Notes: generated by a model not told the origin, from the sequence alone. 64,000 bases of DNA from Desulfofarcimen acetoxidans DSM 771 (GCF_000024205.1 NC_013216.1:868001-932000), one strand, 5' to 3'. Shown: positions 1 through 8,846, numbered from the stretch's first letter. A program made the numbers and translations.

Positions 1-234
1 GCTTATTTTGGTACTTCTTAAAATGATATATCTTCCTAATTCTTCATCTTCAGTGATACCTTCTTGCCTTGTTGGACTCCAGGTAAGTGTTGAAAAAAGC
101 GTACTTAGGATAAATGTAATAGAAAATAGTTCATTTTTACCAATATGTTCATTGGCTAACCATTTGTAGAAAGTGTACCCGAGAATAACTAGACTTATTA
201 TGATACATGTAACTAATTTCACCTTTTTTATCAC
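1..234 (-). CDS. Partial small membrane protein, unknown function
   Basis: An open frame on the minus strand runs from a GTG at 232-234 to the window edge, so the C-terminus is missing. An AGGGAG-like ribosome site lies about 9 bases upstream. The 78 visible residues begin with lysines, then a hydrophobic stretch (roughly residues 8-20), a short polar link and a second hydrophobic stretch (about 34-50), followed by a charged acidic tail. This looks like a two-helix inner-membrane protein. I do not recognise a family. The lack of stops and a plausible start support a real gene, but it is short. Confidence 0.5.
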   Translation of the reverse strand, partial: MIKKVKLVTCIIISLVILGYTFYKWLANEHIGKNELFSITFILSTLFSTLTWSPTRQEGITEDEELGRYIILRSTKIS

Positions 235-443
235 GATTTTATTCTCCCTACATCATCAGATAGGAACAAGGTATAAAAGGTTATCTTTAGGCATTTGCGT
301 TTATATGATTAATATAAACTAAGGACACTTTACTCGAATATATTAACTTTACTTGTAATAATAATTTCCACAGCAGATCAATTTATCCTTCCTTGCTTGT
401 GGTCTGGGAATAAAAATATCTAAATTATTACACATCACAAGGA

Positions 444-655
444 TTGAGTGAGAGAAGAATTAATGACTGTCGTACTCATGTTAAAATGTTCTTTAACCGT
501 TATTCTGAAGCTTACAACAAAAATGTGAAATCTGCAGCGTTGGAATATTTAGTCCAGCCAGTAAAGCCAGCAACGTTTAATCTAAGATTGGTTTATCTGA
601 AAGACTTCTTTGAATGGTGCGTTGGCGAGAGGTTATTTGAGTTTGGGTATAATTC
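444..655 (+). pseudogene. Tyrosine recombinase N-terminal fragment
   Basis: The reading frame resembles the SAM-like core-binding (N-terminal) domain of phage-type integrases, including a THVKMFFNRY helix and a NLRLVYLKDFFEWC motif where family members usually have T/N-x-x-x-x-LR-x-F-x-W. The catalytic domain is absent. After about position 650 the frame enters DNA that is antisense to the neighbouring anti-sigma gene, so the fragment ends at a rearrangement junction. It starts at a TTG. Best read as the leftover of a deleted integrase gene. Confidence 0.55.
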
Positions 656-965
656 TAAAATCCATAAAGCAATAGAGAACAAGAGCAATAAGGGCAATAG
701 CCAAAATAGTGATTAAAATGCCTTTTAGCAGTGATTTTAACATTCCTTTTTTCCATCTCTTTGACAGTTTTTTTACCGCCTCGGCCTCGTGCAAATTCTG
801 TTCCGCTTTGTTAATAGATAATGCATTGTTCATTACCAGCAGCTCGGCTTTGCATCTGTCACAATAAGCAAGATGTTCCTCAACCATCGTTTTGCTGTCG
901 TTACTGCAAACGCCATCGTGATACAATGGCAACAAATCTTTAACAATTTCACAAGATATTTTCAT
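633..965 (-). CDS. Anti-sigma factor with zf-HC2 zinc finger
   Basis: A protein of about 110 residues with the anti-sigma zinc-finger signature HLAYCDRC (H-x3-C-x2-C) near residue 30, a charged linker and a single hydrophobic membrane segment near residues 80-102. Such proteins hold a partner ECF sigma factor at the membrane. I place the start at the ATG at 963-965 because it overlaps the sigma gene stop in an ATGA arrangement, which implies translational coupling. The C-terminus stops shortly after the membrane helix, where the DNA joins the integrase fragment, so the extracytoplasmic sensor part has probably been lost and the last few residues are foreign. Confidence 0.75.
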   Translation of the reverse strand: MKISCEIVKDLLPLYHDGVCSNDSKTMVEEHLAYCDRCKAELLVMNNALSINKAEQNLHEAEAVKKLSKRWKKGMLKSLLKGILITILAIALIALVLYCFMDFRIIPKLK

Positions 966-1450
966 TTCATTGCCTCCTGTAATTGTTTTTTTGCCCTGTA
1001 AAAAATCAGCCTTGCCCAACTATCGGTTTTCCCGAATAACTCACCGATTTGAGAAAATGGCAGTTCTCCGAATACCCGCAAAGTAAAGACCTCTTTGTAT
1101 GGCTCATTCAGATTATGAAGCAGAATGTGTAACCGCGTTGCCGCTTCTTTATTAAAGTAATCTCTTTCTATGTCTGATGTTATATCCGGGAAATCTGCAT
1201 CTATATCCAGAGCGATACGCTTTCGTTTTTTGGAAAGTGAGAAGTAAGTATTTTTAGCAATCTGATAAAGCCATACGTATAATTTGCAGCTTCCATTGAA
1301 CTGATCTATATGCCGCATGGCTTTGAAAAAAGTTTCCTGCGTAACCTCTTCCGCGATAGCCTCGTTCCGGCATAGGGTTAGCACATATTTATATACATCA
1401 GAAAAATATTTTGTATATATTTCTTCGAAGTCTGTCACTTTCTCACTCAC
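962..1450 (-). CDS. ECF-type RNA polymerase sigma factor
   Basis: A 162-residue protein with sigma-70 region 2 (EEIYTKYFSDVYKYVLTLCR, then EEVTQETFFKA for core binding and WLYQIAKNTY for -10 recognition) and region 4 (EPYKEVFTLRVFGELPFSQIGE with a helix-turn-helix). Its length is typical of the ECF group. The GTG start overlaps an AGGAGG site; an alternative in-frame GTG lies 12 bases downstream. It directly precedes, and overlaps by 4 bases, a zinc-finger anti-sigma gene, the usual signal-transduction pair. The inducing signal cannot be read from the sequence. Confidence 0.9.
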   Translation of the reverse strand: MSEKVTDFEEIYTKYFSDVYKYVLTLCRNEAIAEEVTQETFFKAMRHIDQFNGSCKLYVWLYQIAKNTYFSLSKKRKRIALDIDADFPDITSDIERDYFNKEAATRLHILLHNLNEPYKEVFTLRVFGELPFSQIGELFGKTDSWARLIFYRAKKQLQEAMK

Positions 1451-1496
1451 CTCCTGCCCATAAGACTCAACTCCTATAAAAACGTTTCAAAGTTTT

Positions 1497-1904
1497 TTAT
1501 TTTTCTTTCGCCTTGCACCTACTAATTTTTGCATTCATTTCGATGAAAGGGTCATGTATAATATTCTTGATTTTTTTCTTAAGCCGACAAATTCTTGTGG
1601 TTATTGCTATAGCTGAAACATCATATTTTCCCGACAATTCTAAAATCGACATATGGTTAATTTTCACTATTTGTTGTTTTTTCAATATCTTATCAGATAG
1701 CATTTCGATATCGTCAATATTGCCATTTAAAATTTTCTCAAAATCATTATCTGATGATAGTATAATATTTGATATATTATCATCAATGAATACTTCATGC
1801 CTCTTTTTTATATACATGCTCCTGTATAAACTGTTAATCAGATTTCTGGTTTTAGTATATAGCCAGCCTTCAAACAACCTTAAGCTGCTGTGTTCAAAAG
1901 GCAC
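1497..1904 (-). pseudogene. Truncated ECF sigma factor-like gene
   Basis: The 135-residue frame begins abruptly inside what looks like sigma region 2.4 (FEGWLYTKTRNLINSLYRS) and ends with a region-4-like helix-turn-helix (ILELSGKYDVSAIAITTRI followed by basic residues). Region 2.1-2.2, needed for binding core polymerase, is missing, and no ribosome site is visible at the start. Upstream DNA encodes an unrelated fragment on the other strand. I read it as a 5'-truncated sigma gene. Confidence 0.5.
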
Positions 1905-2008
1905 GTGTAGGTGATTTTGAATCCGTAAAAGATTTCTTGGAGTATAGAGTTGACCAAGGCAGAGGCTCGGATTATGTATCAGTAATTCAAATTAAATCTG
2001 GATATTAA
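1901..2008 (+). pseudogene. C-terminal coding remnant, unknown family
   Basis: A plus-strand frame of 35 codons (ending IQIKSGY, then TAA) reads like the end of a globular protein, with motifs such as SVKDFLEYR, and starts exactly where the truncated sigma frame on the other strand begins. It has no start codon of its own. I do not recognise the parent protein. Low confidence. Confidence 0.25.
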
Positions 2009-2048
2009 TGGGGGTGAAAATTATTCAACTTTCATCAAGTACGACGTT

Positions 2049-2071
2049 AGTCTTGTCGGTAGGACAAGACT
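2049..2071 (-). terminator. Perfect 9-bp hairpin downstream of the TolB-like gene
   Basis: AGTCTTGTC and GACAAGACT form a perfect stem with a 5-base loop, eight bases beyond the stop of the minus-strand gene at 2079. There is no clear T-run on either side, so it may be an mRNA 3' end stabiliser rather than a classic intrinsic terminator. Confidence 0.35.
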
Positions 2072-2078
2072 GGATGCC

Positions 2079-3803
2079 TCAATAAATGTTAATCCACTCG
2101 GGATAGTAATTGCCATAGTAGCCAGGTTGCCCGCTGATACCACGAATTAATTCTTTAGGCGGTCCACCTGCCATAGGTTGATAATACAATGAGCCGCAAT
2201 TATAGTTAGTTAACCGGAGGAATAATAAACCCTGACCGTCAGGGGAAAGGTGCGGGGCATAATCAGCCGTATCAACTGGTCCGCTTGTAACATCTAACTC
2301 TTTACCATCCGCCGTTCTGTGCCAAATTCGCTGCCCTGGGACCAGGACACCAGCCTGCTCTTGGCCTTCCCAGTCCAATGTTTCTGTTCCCCTGCAGAAC
2401 AAAATGCCGCTTGCAGGAGTTGATAGCCACCTGGGTTGAGTATCAACCTGACCAGTTTTCCCACAATCACTAATTTGACCGGTTTTCACGTCAACGATAT
2501 GTAAGCGTTTTTGAATAGTTGCTTCCCGGCCACCACCTACAATATAAGCCAATTGACTGCTGTCGGGTGCCCAATCAAGCCATTGGGCATAGGCCAATCC
2601 ACAACCCAGATCGATCGACTTTTTTTGTGGTATATTTAGCACTTGCATGGCGACCCCATCGGCCGATATTGAAGCCGAATTGGGTTTTAAATAGTAGGCC
2701 AGGTAGCGTCCGTTCGGGGACCACTTTAGCCCGGTGGCAACTCGGGTATAGATTTCATTTTCCATTTTGCCAGTTTCACCCAGGGTCAGTAGATTGGTAT
2801 GATCGCCTTTTAATGTGATCTGGTCAATTTGCAGAGGATGTTTTTCATTTCTAGGCAGAGAAATGGCTAGGCTTTGCCCATCCGGTGACCAGGCCAAGCT
2901 CTCAATTATTTCGCTATTCTGTGGCCACAAGCTTGTTGTGGTGACCACGCCGGTTTTTAAAGAGGAGATTTTCAAGTTGCCATCTGGAATATACTCTTCT
3001 TGAGGGTCTTTAGTGGTATAAGCAAGCAGATTTTCTGTTGGCGACCAGGATGGGGTAATATAGACTGGTCTTTCGTCTAACTGTATAGCGCCGGTCCCAT
3101 CAGCTTTTACCACCCAGAGATACTGCCTGCTGGCATATTCATCACTGATATCGCTCTGCAGATAGGCTAACCATTCACCATTTGAAGACCAACCCACGAT
3201 TTCTGCCGGGCCAGCCTCTGTGAGACTGATTGGTGTGCTATCAGTCTGCCTGCCATCTACCAGCCACAAGTGGCCATCACTGGTGAAAGCTACTCGGGCG
3301 GCAAAAGCCGCCATTTCAATCCGTTCCGGCTTGGGGAGTGGGACTGGTTGGCTGGTGGTAATTTGGGCCATTGACGCAGCTTGATCCCATTTGACCCGGC
3401 CCCCTAGGGCGGATGCCAGAAAATTGAGGGAGACTTGTAGTCGATTGTTTATTATTTGTGGTGGGGTGGCGAGTTCAAACTGATGGCCATTTTGCCAAAC
3501 TTCACGATCACCCGGTTTCAGAATAATCGTTTGATTACCTTTAACGATGGTAGCTGTGTTGGTGGCTGAGTCCCAAGTCACACTGGCTCCTAAAGCGTTA
3601 CTAATCTCCCGCACAGGTACGATTATCCATAAATAATTGCATTCATCGCTCTGCAGCCGAGGTGGCTCAGACAGTTCAAGTTTTTGACCGTTTATAGTAA
3701 CCGTAATTGCTGATTGGTCAGCTAAAGCAGGTGAACTTAAGCCACCTCCTATCAGGAATAATATAGCGATTGCCGTCCATAACCATAAATTGGGTTTGTT
3801 CAT
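2079..3803 (-). CDS. Secreted stalk-domain protein with TolB-like propeller
   Basis: A protein of about 574 residues. A signal peptide (WLWTAIAILFLIGGGLSSPALA) precedes a copper-amine-oxidase N-terminal type stalk domain (motifs PVREISNALGASVTWD and LNFLASALGGRVKWD). The rest is a series of TolB/PD40-type beta-propeller blades marked by W-S-P-x-G/E-x-x-L-A motifs, for example SWSPTENLLAYT, AWSPDGQSLAIS and KWSPNGRYLAYY. Start chosen at the ATG at 3801-3803, seven bases after AAGGAGGG. It probably acts outside the cell as a binding or scaffold protein; no catalytic site is visible. A weakly related stalk protein follows upstream. Confidence 0.85.
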   Translation of the reverse strand: MNKPNLWLWTAIAILFLIGGGLSSPALADQSAITVTINGQKLELSEPPRLQSDECNYLWIIVPVREISNALGASVTWDSATNTATIVKGNQTIILKPGDREVWQNGHQFELATPPQIINNRLQVSLNFLASALGGRVKWDQAASMAQITTSQPVPLPKPERIEMAAFAARVAFTSDGHLWLVDGRQTDSTPISLTEAGPAEIVGWSSNGEWLAYLQSDISDEYASRQYLWVVKADGTGAIQLDERPVYITPSWSPTENLLAYTTKDPQEEYIPDGNLKISSLKTGVVTTTSLWPQNSEIIESLAWSPDGQSLAISLPRNEKHPLQIDQITLKGDHTNLLTLGETGKMENEIYTRVATGLKWSPNGRYLAYYLKPNSASISADGVAMQVLNIPQKKSIDLGCGLAYAQWLDWAPDSSQLAYIVGGGREATIQKRLHIVDVKTGQISDCGKTGQVDTQPRWLSTPASGILFCRGTETLDWEGQEQAGVLVPGQRIWHRTADGKELDVTSGPVDTADYAPHLSPDGQGLLFLRLTNYNCGSLYYQPMAGGPPKELIRGISGQPGYYGNYYPEWINIY

Positions 3804-4064
3804 TCGGTATCCCTCCTTAAAAATATCTTGTAAGGGTATAGACAACTAAAAAGGATTTTGCAACAAGATTTTCTATAATATTTCTTGTCTTCTCTAATCC
3901 ATATATTTCACTCCTTCAACTGGTGCCAGTCTATGGTGTCCTGGATGAATATTACAGCACCACAAAAAAGGGCCGGCCGGGTTCCGTCAAACAACCAGGA
4001 AGTGGCCCGCGTTTGTTAGGGTGACATCGTTCGGCTTTGTATCTTTTACGGTTCCCGGCAAAGC

Positions 4065-5291
4065 CTAGTCAAAATTATAAAATTCCACCCTTTGAACCTT
4101 CCATGCACCGTCAATATATCTATATGTAGTGTGAAGATACGTTAAACTATTCGGCAGGACGGCGGCGATCACTTCTGTTGTGACAAGCTCAGGCAAAGAG
4201 CAGCCCTCGACGCTTTGAAATTTCATTTCGATAAAGAAGTCCTGACAGAATTCCTTTCCGTACAGCTTATAATCAGACAACGCCGTATCGGAAAGCTCGA
4301 CTGTCTTTTCTGAACCGTTTGCCATAAGTTTCGCCGTTTTTTTATTTTCATCCACGCTGACATCAAATTCAGTTCCGTCCGTGATTTCCGATACATCTAT
4401 TTTGGTAAAGACTCCGTCCTGAAAGCTGTAAAGCTCATAGGCAGAACCTCCGAACGGCATGCTCATAAAGTCGGACGCGATTAGAAAATCAATCGAATTC
4501 TTACTGATCATATGCCCTGCGGCAATGGAAGTGGAAAACCCGTATTCGTTTCCTTTAAATACCGGAATAGAGGCTTCCGATGCGCCGTCTTTATAGACAA
4601 GCATCCACTTTTTTGTTTTCTCCTCCGACATGACCAATTCAGCGGTTTCGTTTTGACCGTCGCCGTTCAGGTCCGCGCTTAAAGAGGATTTCACACCGGT
4701 GGCCGGTTCATCCCTCAGCCACGTATTATCCGAATTGTAGATTTTATTCCCCGTGACGGAATATCCAGCGGAAGTATCAATTTCAATGGTGTTTGCGTCG
4801 CCGTATGCAATGTAGAAGTCTAAAGCCTCGGCAAGATCAGACAGTTTAAAGTAGTTGTTGTCGCCAATACTGTAAACTGTAAAACCTAATTCATGGTATC
4901 GGTTGTTCATGTATACTTTTGAGGTGGCGCGGGATGCCGTCTTGCTTTCCGTATCCTCTGTCGGAACCGGTTCGTCGCCGGCTTTCAAATAGGCTGTACT
5001 GGAGTAGATGCATATTTCATTACTTGCCCCGTCCCAGGTTATACTAAAACGTTTCCTTGTTTCACTGAGAGCCTTCGCAACATCGCGCAGCTTGAAATAC
5101 ATGCCGCCGTTGATAACATACGCCCGCAGAGAGGCGCTTTCACCGTCTACCGACAGGTTGTATCGGATAGGCGAGGCGGTAAAATAGTCGCTGCTGCTAG
5201 CAGCTGCTAATACTGGAGTATTAGACCAGATAGCTATAAATACTCCGGCGACAACAAGTGTTATACTAATTATTCTTTTAATTATTTTCAT
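4065..5291 (-). CDS. Secreted stalk-domain protein with VCBS-like motif
   Basis: A protein of about 408 residues with a signal peptide (ISITLVVAGVFIAIWSNTPVLA), two stalk-type repeats (YFKLRDVAKALSE and YFKLSDLAEALDF, each preceded by a hydrophobic strand) and a C-terminal part with a calcium-site-like DLNGDGQNETAEL motif. It resembles copper-amine-oxidase stalk proteins of Clostridia. I prefer the ATG at 5289-5291; the GTG at 5325-5327 falls in a hairpin that belongs to the neighbouring IS607-family element end. The element end sits only about 35 bases from this start, so its native promoter has probably been replaced. Confidence 0.75.
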   Translation of the reverse strand: MKIIKRIISITLVVAGVFIAIWSNTPVLAAASSSDYFTASPIRYNLSVDGESASLRAYVINGGMYFKLRDVAKALSETRKRFSITWDGASNEICIYSSTAYLKAGDEPVPTEDTESKTASRATSKVYMNNRYHELGFTVYSIGDNNYFKLSDLAEALDFYIAYGDANTIEIDTSAGYSVTGNKIYNSDNTWLRDEPATGVKSSLSADLNGDGQNETAELVMSEEKTKKWMLVYKDGASEASIPVFKGNEYGFSTSIAAGHMISKNSIDFLIASDFMSMPFGGSAYELYSFQDGVFTKIDVSEITDGTEFDVSVDENKKTAKLMANGSEKTVELSDTALSDYKLYGKEFCQDFFIEMKFQSVEGCSLPELVTTEVIAAVLPNSLTYLHTTYRYIDGAWKVQRVEFYNFD

Positions 5292-5324
5292 AACCTGGTT
5301 TCTAAAACCTACAAGTAGTTTTTT

Positions 5325-5545
5325 CACCCGTCCGACAAACGGGTGGCAGTGTCACAGGATTCAACTGCTAGGCCATAGGCTCTCGCCTATGTTCCGGGTG
5401 GTCTCCTCTAAAAGAGTTCCCCGCCGCTGCTTAAAGCGAGCGTACTAACCGGAGAAGGTGTTACCTCCGCCTGGGTTCTGACTTGCGGCAACAGCCTTTC
5501 GCTGCGTGTACTGTGCCGCCCGCAAAATTTATAGCAAAGGGATTA
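5325..5545 (-). ncRNA. Candidate TnpB omega (guide) RNA / right end of the IS607-family element
   Basis: The 220 bases downstream of tnpB on its strand are non-coding and rich in hairpins: ATAGGC/GCCTAT with a 4-base loop (5375-5390), and a terminal 7-bp stem CACCCGT/ACGGGTG (5325-5345) just after a GAATC-type motif. Position and architecture match the right-end non-coding RNAs that guide TnpB nucleases. By that model the guide segment would be read from the flank starting at about 5324. The RNA and its exact 3' boundary are inferred. Confidence 0.55.
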
Positions 5546-7000
5546 ACCTATACCTAACACATTTTTCCGGTGAATCTGCCATGAAACCAGGCTATTCACC
5601 TTCTTCCTTTTCGTGATTTTTTTAATCTTGGCCAGCACAGACTTTTTAACTGCTGACCATTGTTTCCAATTTGTCATTTGTTTAAATTCAGGTTTCTTTT
5701 TAACCAGTTTATCAAGCAATATCTTGGGTATCTTCTCATGATCAAAGCCCAAGCCACGCCGGGCTATGACATAGCCCGCCGCTTCGTGAACAGCTATGCC
5801 GTACATGTGCTGGTATTTTAGGATGCCTATGACCGAAGTAAAAGCCGGTTTTACCTTTAATATCGGCACTCCCTCACGGGCAGCACACCGGTCAACTGCT
5901 TTTAGAAACTTCGACCAGACAAAACTGTGACTCATTCGGTTAAACTTGGCCGTTACGGACTTGTCATTTTTAAACTTCAAGTCCTCTACCGCCAGGGCGT
6001 AACCTTTTTCTTTAGCCTGGAGGATCACTTTCTTAGCCATTTCACAGGTCTGGTTATTTCTCCGGTTTGTTCTGGCATAAGTCCATTCGCCTTGCCCCAG
6101 CCATTCACTGCCCCGGTATTGCCCCAGACAGTCTACCTGGGTTACGCCTAATCCGTCCGGGTTGGTGTCTACACCAAACGCACCCTTATGGTTATATGGC
6201 ATCGGAACTTCTTCTTCAATACTCACATGGACGTAATATTTCCCGTCTCTGCGGAGGATTTCTACCTGATAGGCACTGCCTGTTTTAAGATAATCCAAAA
6301 CCATTTGCCGGTAGTTGATACCATTAATCTTGCCGGTCTTTTTCGATGGCTTTTGAGCTAAATAGATCGGCACCGTTATGCGGTTATAGCGAACGGATTT
6401 CCCTTTCTGTACCGGGTCGGCAGCTATATCAAGATAGATTTGGTCTTGGTCTTCGTATATGCGGGTATTTAGGTTGCCGCCTTTGGTTTTATCTCCCCGT
6501 GATAGATAACGGTTACTTCTGACTTCCTGCCACTCTTCCCTGGTAATATTGCCTTTGCAGCGTTCTTGAAAGAACTTCTTTCCTCCGAATACAATAGGCG
6601 GAAAAGTGTTGTTATCCAGGTGCTTTTGCCAGAAGGCCAGTTTACGCTGTTCCTTTTCTAACCGTTTTTGCAGTTTGGCAATCTTAGCCGGTGATTTAGC
6701 CTTGGCGATACGCTTTTCTGTAAATTCAACCTTTGCTTTGACGTTTTCATAGTGCATCTGCACTAATTTATATTGGCTTTTGATTGTGGTCTGGGCATCA
6801 TATACTGCATCGTTAGCCTGCCGGGAGTTAAGTCTGAACTTTCCTTGTACAGTTATACGAATGTCCTGTACTTTCCATCCGTCCAGCAGTCTTTTAAATG
6901 TCCAACGAACTGCGGCACAGTAACTATCCATGAGGTTATCAATGTATTCTTTCTGTTTAGCTGTCAGTTCCGGGATTATCCCCATCGCCGTTGTCTTCAC
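5543..7000 (-). CDS. tnpB: TnpB-related RNA-guided nuclease-like protein
   Basis: A 485-residue member of the TnpB-related branch of the IS200/IS605-IS607 accessory proteins. RuvC-I aspartate is D278 (GAFGVDTNPDG) and RuvC-II glutamate is E339 (ALAVEDLKF). At the place of the third RuvC residue, where canonical TnpB has D-x-N-A-A, this protein has HEAAGYVIARRGLGF with H405/E406. No CxxC zinc ribbon is present. A long coiled, basic segment (about 85-125) precedes the core. The GTG start lies inside the 3' end of tnpA. Whether it cleaves DNA or acts only as an RNA-guided binder cannot be told from sequence. Confidence 0.85.
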   Translation of the reverse strand: MKTTAMGIIPELTAKQKEYIDNLMDSYCAAVRWTFKRLLDGWKVQDIRITVQGKFRLNSRQANDAVYDAQTTIKSQYKLVQMHYENVKAKVEFTEKRIAKAKSPAKIAKLQKRLEKEQRKLAFWQKHLDNNTFPPIVFGGKKFFQERCKGNITREEWQEVRSNRYLSRGDKTKGGNLNTRIYEDQDQIYLDIAADPVQKGKSVRYNRITVPIYLAQKPSKKTGKINGINYRQMVLDYLKTGSAYQVEILRRDGKYYVHVSIEEEVPMPYNHKGAFGVDTNPDGLGVTQVDCLGQYRGSEWLGQGEWTYARTNRRNNQTCEMAKKVILQAKEKGYALAVEDLKFKNDKSVTAKFNRMSHSFVWSKFLKAVDRCAAREGVPILKVKPAFTSVIGILKYQHMYGIAVHEAAGYVIARRGLGFDHEKIPKILLDKLVKKKPEFKQMTNWKQWSAVKKSVLAKIKKITKRKKVNSLVSWQIHRKNVLGIG

Positions 7001-7532
7001 TGGCAGTCACCTCGCTTTCAATGACCTTTGACAGCTTTTTTTCTATTACTGCAATATGCCCGCCAAAGTCGCTAATGTATTTCTCTAAGTAGGCATAACC
7101 GAACCGTGCTAAACGGTCTTTATACTCAATAATTACTAAGGCGTTATTAGTCTCCTTTACAGCCTTAAGTAACTTTTGTAGACCTTTACGGTTTTCATTT
7201 AAACCACTGGCAATATCACGAAAAACAGCCTGAATAGCATATTTGTTATTTGATGCATATTCAGTAAGCCTTCCTATTTTTCGATCAAGATTCCCGGCAT
7301 CAGCCTATTTTTGCGTAGATATCCTGGCGTAGGGAAATACGGTATTTTGAATTCGGCTATATTTTTTGCCCTCAAAGGATTCTACTTGGGACATTTTATA
7401 GCGGTGATGGCTAGTAGGAGTTCTTTCTGGAACTAATATCTTTTTCTTTTCCCAAACACGTAAAGTATTAATACTAACCCCTAAATATTTAACTGCTTTG
7501 CCAATACTTATATGGTTTTCCATCCTAATCAC
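6957..7532 (-). pseudogene. tnpA: IS607 serine recombinase TnpA, interrupted by TAG
   Basis: The frame starts with a MerR-like helix-turn-helix (ISIGKAVKYLGVSINTLRVW) and enters the serine recombinase catalytic motif YARIST with nucleophile S72. It is cut after codon 75 by TAG (7305-7307). The same frame then continues without further stops for the rest of a normal TnpA, including FRDIASGLNENRKGLQKLL and VIIEYKDRLARFG, to TAA at 6957-6959, overlapping tnpB. Total length of 191 codons is normal for the family. One nucleotide change explains the break; read-through or reading of UAG as sense is unlikely but not excluded. Confidence 0.85.
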
Positions 7533-7824
7533 CTGCCAAAATCATATCCTATTATAGCAGGCTTTTTGATATTAATTTAGTTTTCTAGCAACAGTTATAT
7601 CCTCCCTGCATGATTGCATTATATAATTATAACATAAGGATAATATTAGGCTAAAAACAATCTTGTAAAAAGTGATGAATATCTTAATAATCTCTTTAGA
7701 CTGAGTATTGTCTTGCCACACCAACGGAGTGACTTCCTTGTTTGGGAAAACCGGTATCATCAATTAGCCATTCCGATTTTCCTATCCTTATAAAAATAAG
7801 GGCAGCACAAAAGGCGCGTTGCAA

Positions 7825-8151
7825 TTATTTGTTTAATATGCTTTTGTCATCATCTTGCCGACAATCTTGTATATCATCCACAAACACTTGATTGCCAATA
7901 ATCTGATAAACGATCCGATACCTTTTGTTTAATAGTATATAGTGGTATTTGCCGACTGGAAGATACGGACGGTTATATACAGGATAACGGAACGGATCGG
8001 TTCGGAGATTTCGAATATCTTTGAGCAATCCATCCAAAAGCATGTTTGCTGCATTAACGCTGACACGTGCTAAAAATTCAAAATGGTCATACATTCTTTC
8101 ATTTGCATCGGATGCGATAATTACCTGATATACCTTTTCATTACGCTCCAT
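7825..8151 (-). CDS. RelE/ParE-family toxin
   Basis: A 108-residue protein with the ParE/RelE fold signature: a helical N-terminus, DIRNLRTDPFRYPVYNRP, then the strands YHYILLNKRYRIVYQIIGNQVFVDDI. Toxins of this family act on ribosome-bound mRNA or on DNA gyrase. It overlaps the end of the upstream antitoxin gene by 11 bases, the normal arrangement of a type II toxin-antitoxin operon. The C-terminal tail QDCRQDDDKS is typical of the family. Confidence 0.88.
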   Translation of the reverse strand: MERNEKVYQVIIASDANERMYDHFEFLARVSVNAANMLLDGLLKDIRNLRTDPFRYPVYNRPYLPVGKYHYILLNKRYRIVYQIIGNQVFVDDIQDCRQDDDKSILNK

Positions 8152-8437
8152 GCTCCGCTCCCTTGGCGATTGCTTCCCTCATGTTCTTTTCGAACTCATC
8201 AACCGTATATCCTTGAGTTCCAAGCAAACGGGAACGTTCCGTTGCAAGCAAACGCTCGGCTGTCGCCAAATCATCCTCGCGCCGGTTGAATGTTTCCATA
8301 TCCATGATAACTGTATCGCCGACGCCATTTCTGGTTAAAAATACAGGTGCTTTCGTTTTACGGCAAATATCAGCGATACTGTTGTAATTTTTCCGAAGCT
8401 CACTTGATGACTTAATGATTGTACTCAATTTTCTCAC
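8141..8437 (-). CDS. Phd/YefM-family antitoxin
   Basis: A 98-residue protein whose N-terminus (STIIKSSSELRKNYNSIADI, KAPVFLTRNGVGDTVIMDMETF) is the Phd/YefM DNA-binding dimer fold; the C-terminal half is a charged helix that would wrap around the toxin. It lies immediately before the ParE-type toxin and overlaps it, so the pair is expected to be co-translated and self-repressed through the antitoxin. It stands next to two insertion sequences, in line with horizontal gain. Confidence 0.88.
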   Translation of the reverse strand: MRKLSTIIKSSSELRKNYNSIADICRKTKAPVFLTRNGVGDTVIMDMETFNRREDDLATAERLLATERSRLLGTQGYTVDEFEKNMREAIAKGAEHGA

Positions 8438-8798
8438 TCCTGATAGTCAAATTTGTATCAATATTATACCCTTATAAGACTAAAATAACAAGAGCGAGAT
8501 TGCAGATAAAAGGCTGATAAGCTACAGCCTTACACCATTTGGTGAATTAAGTGCTAGGGTAATATGTCAAGAGGGAATTTAAAAACATATTTTTCCTTGT
8601 TTTTGGGTATAAAAAATTAACCACCACAGAAACACCCAAAAATTCCTGTTGCGGCTATAAAATTATTCCCTGATATTAAGGCATAATCTTAAAATATGGT
8701 TATTGTTTGCACCAATAAAGCTCAGGGAAAAACATATATTGGTGCACAAATAATATTTCAGTGCATCACCACTCTTTTACCTGTGGATAACTATGATA

Positions 8799-8846
8799 AT
8801 TAATATTCCTAGCCAGTTGGCAGCAGACAACCGCAGGAATATTAAT
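8799..8846. repeat. Inverted repeat beside the IS110 transposase 3' end
   Basis: ATTAATATTCC (8799-8809) and GGAATATTAAT (8836-8846) form a perfect 11-bp stem with a 26-base loop, 30 bases past the transposase stop. It may mark the right non-coding end of the IS110 element or serve as a transcription stop. The remainder of 8438-8875 shows no coding region. Confidence 0.4.

Larger units (their letters stand above)
5325..7560 (-). mobile_element. IS607-family element (tnpA pseudogene plus tnpB)
   Basis: The unit consists of a serine-recombinase tnpA overlapping a tnpB gene, followed by a structured right end. This order is diagnostic of IS607-type elements, which carry no terminal inverted repeats, so the limits given are approximate. 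tnpA is interrupted by a stop codon, so the copy is unlikely to move by itself. Confidence 0.7.

Noticed and set aside
1513-1914. Plus-strand hydrophobic frame of 133 codons
   Set aside because: Antisense of the truncated sigma-factor frame; hydrophobicity results from AT-rich complement. No start signal.
3960-4060. GC-rich stretch in the gap between the two stalk-protein genes
   Set aside because: Some dyad symmetry is present, but no motif of a known riboswitch, IS end or terminator could be confirmed.
7572-7763. Minus-strand frame of 63 codons between tnpA and the toxin gene
   Set aside because: No ribosome site or family motif. It might be a transposase scrap but I cannot support it.
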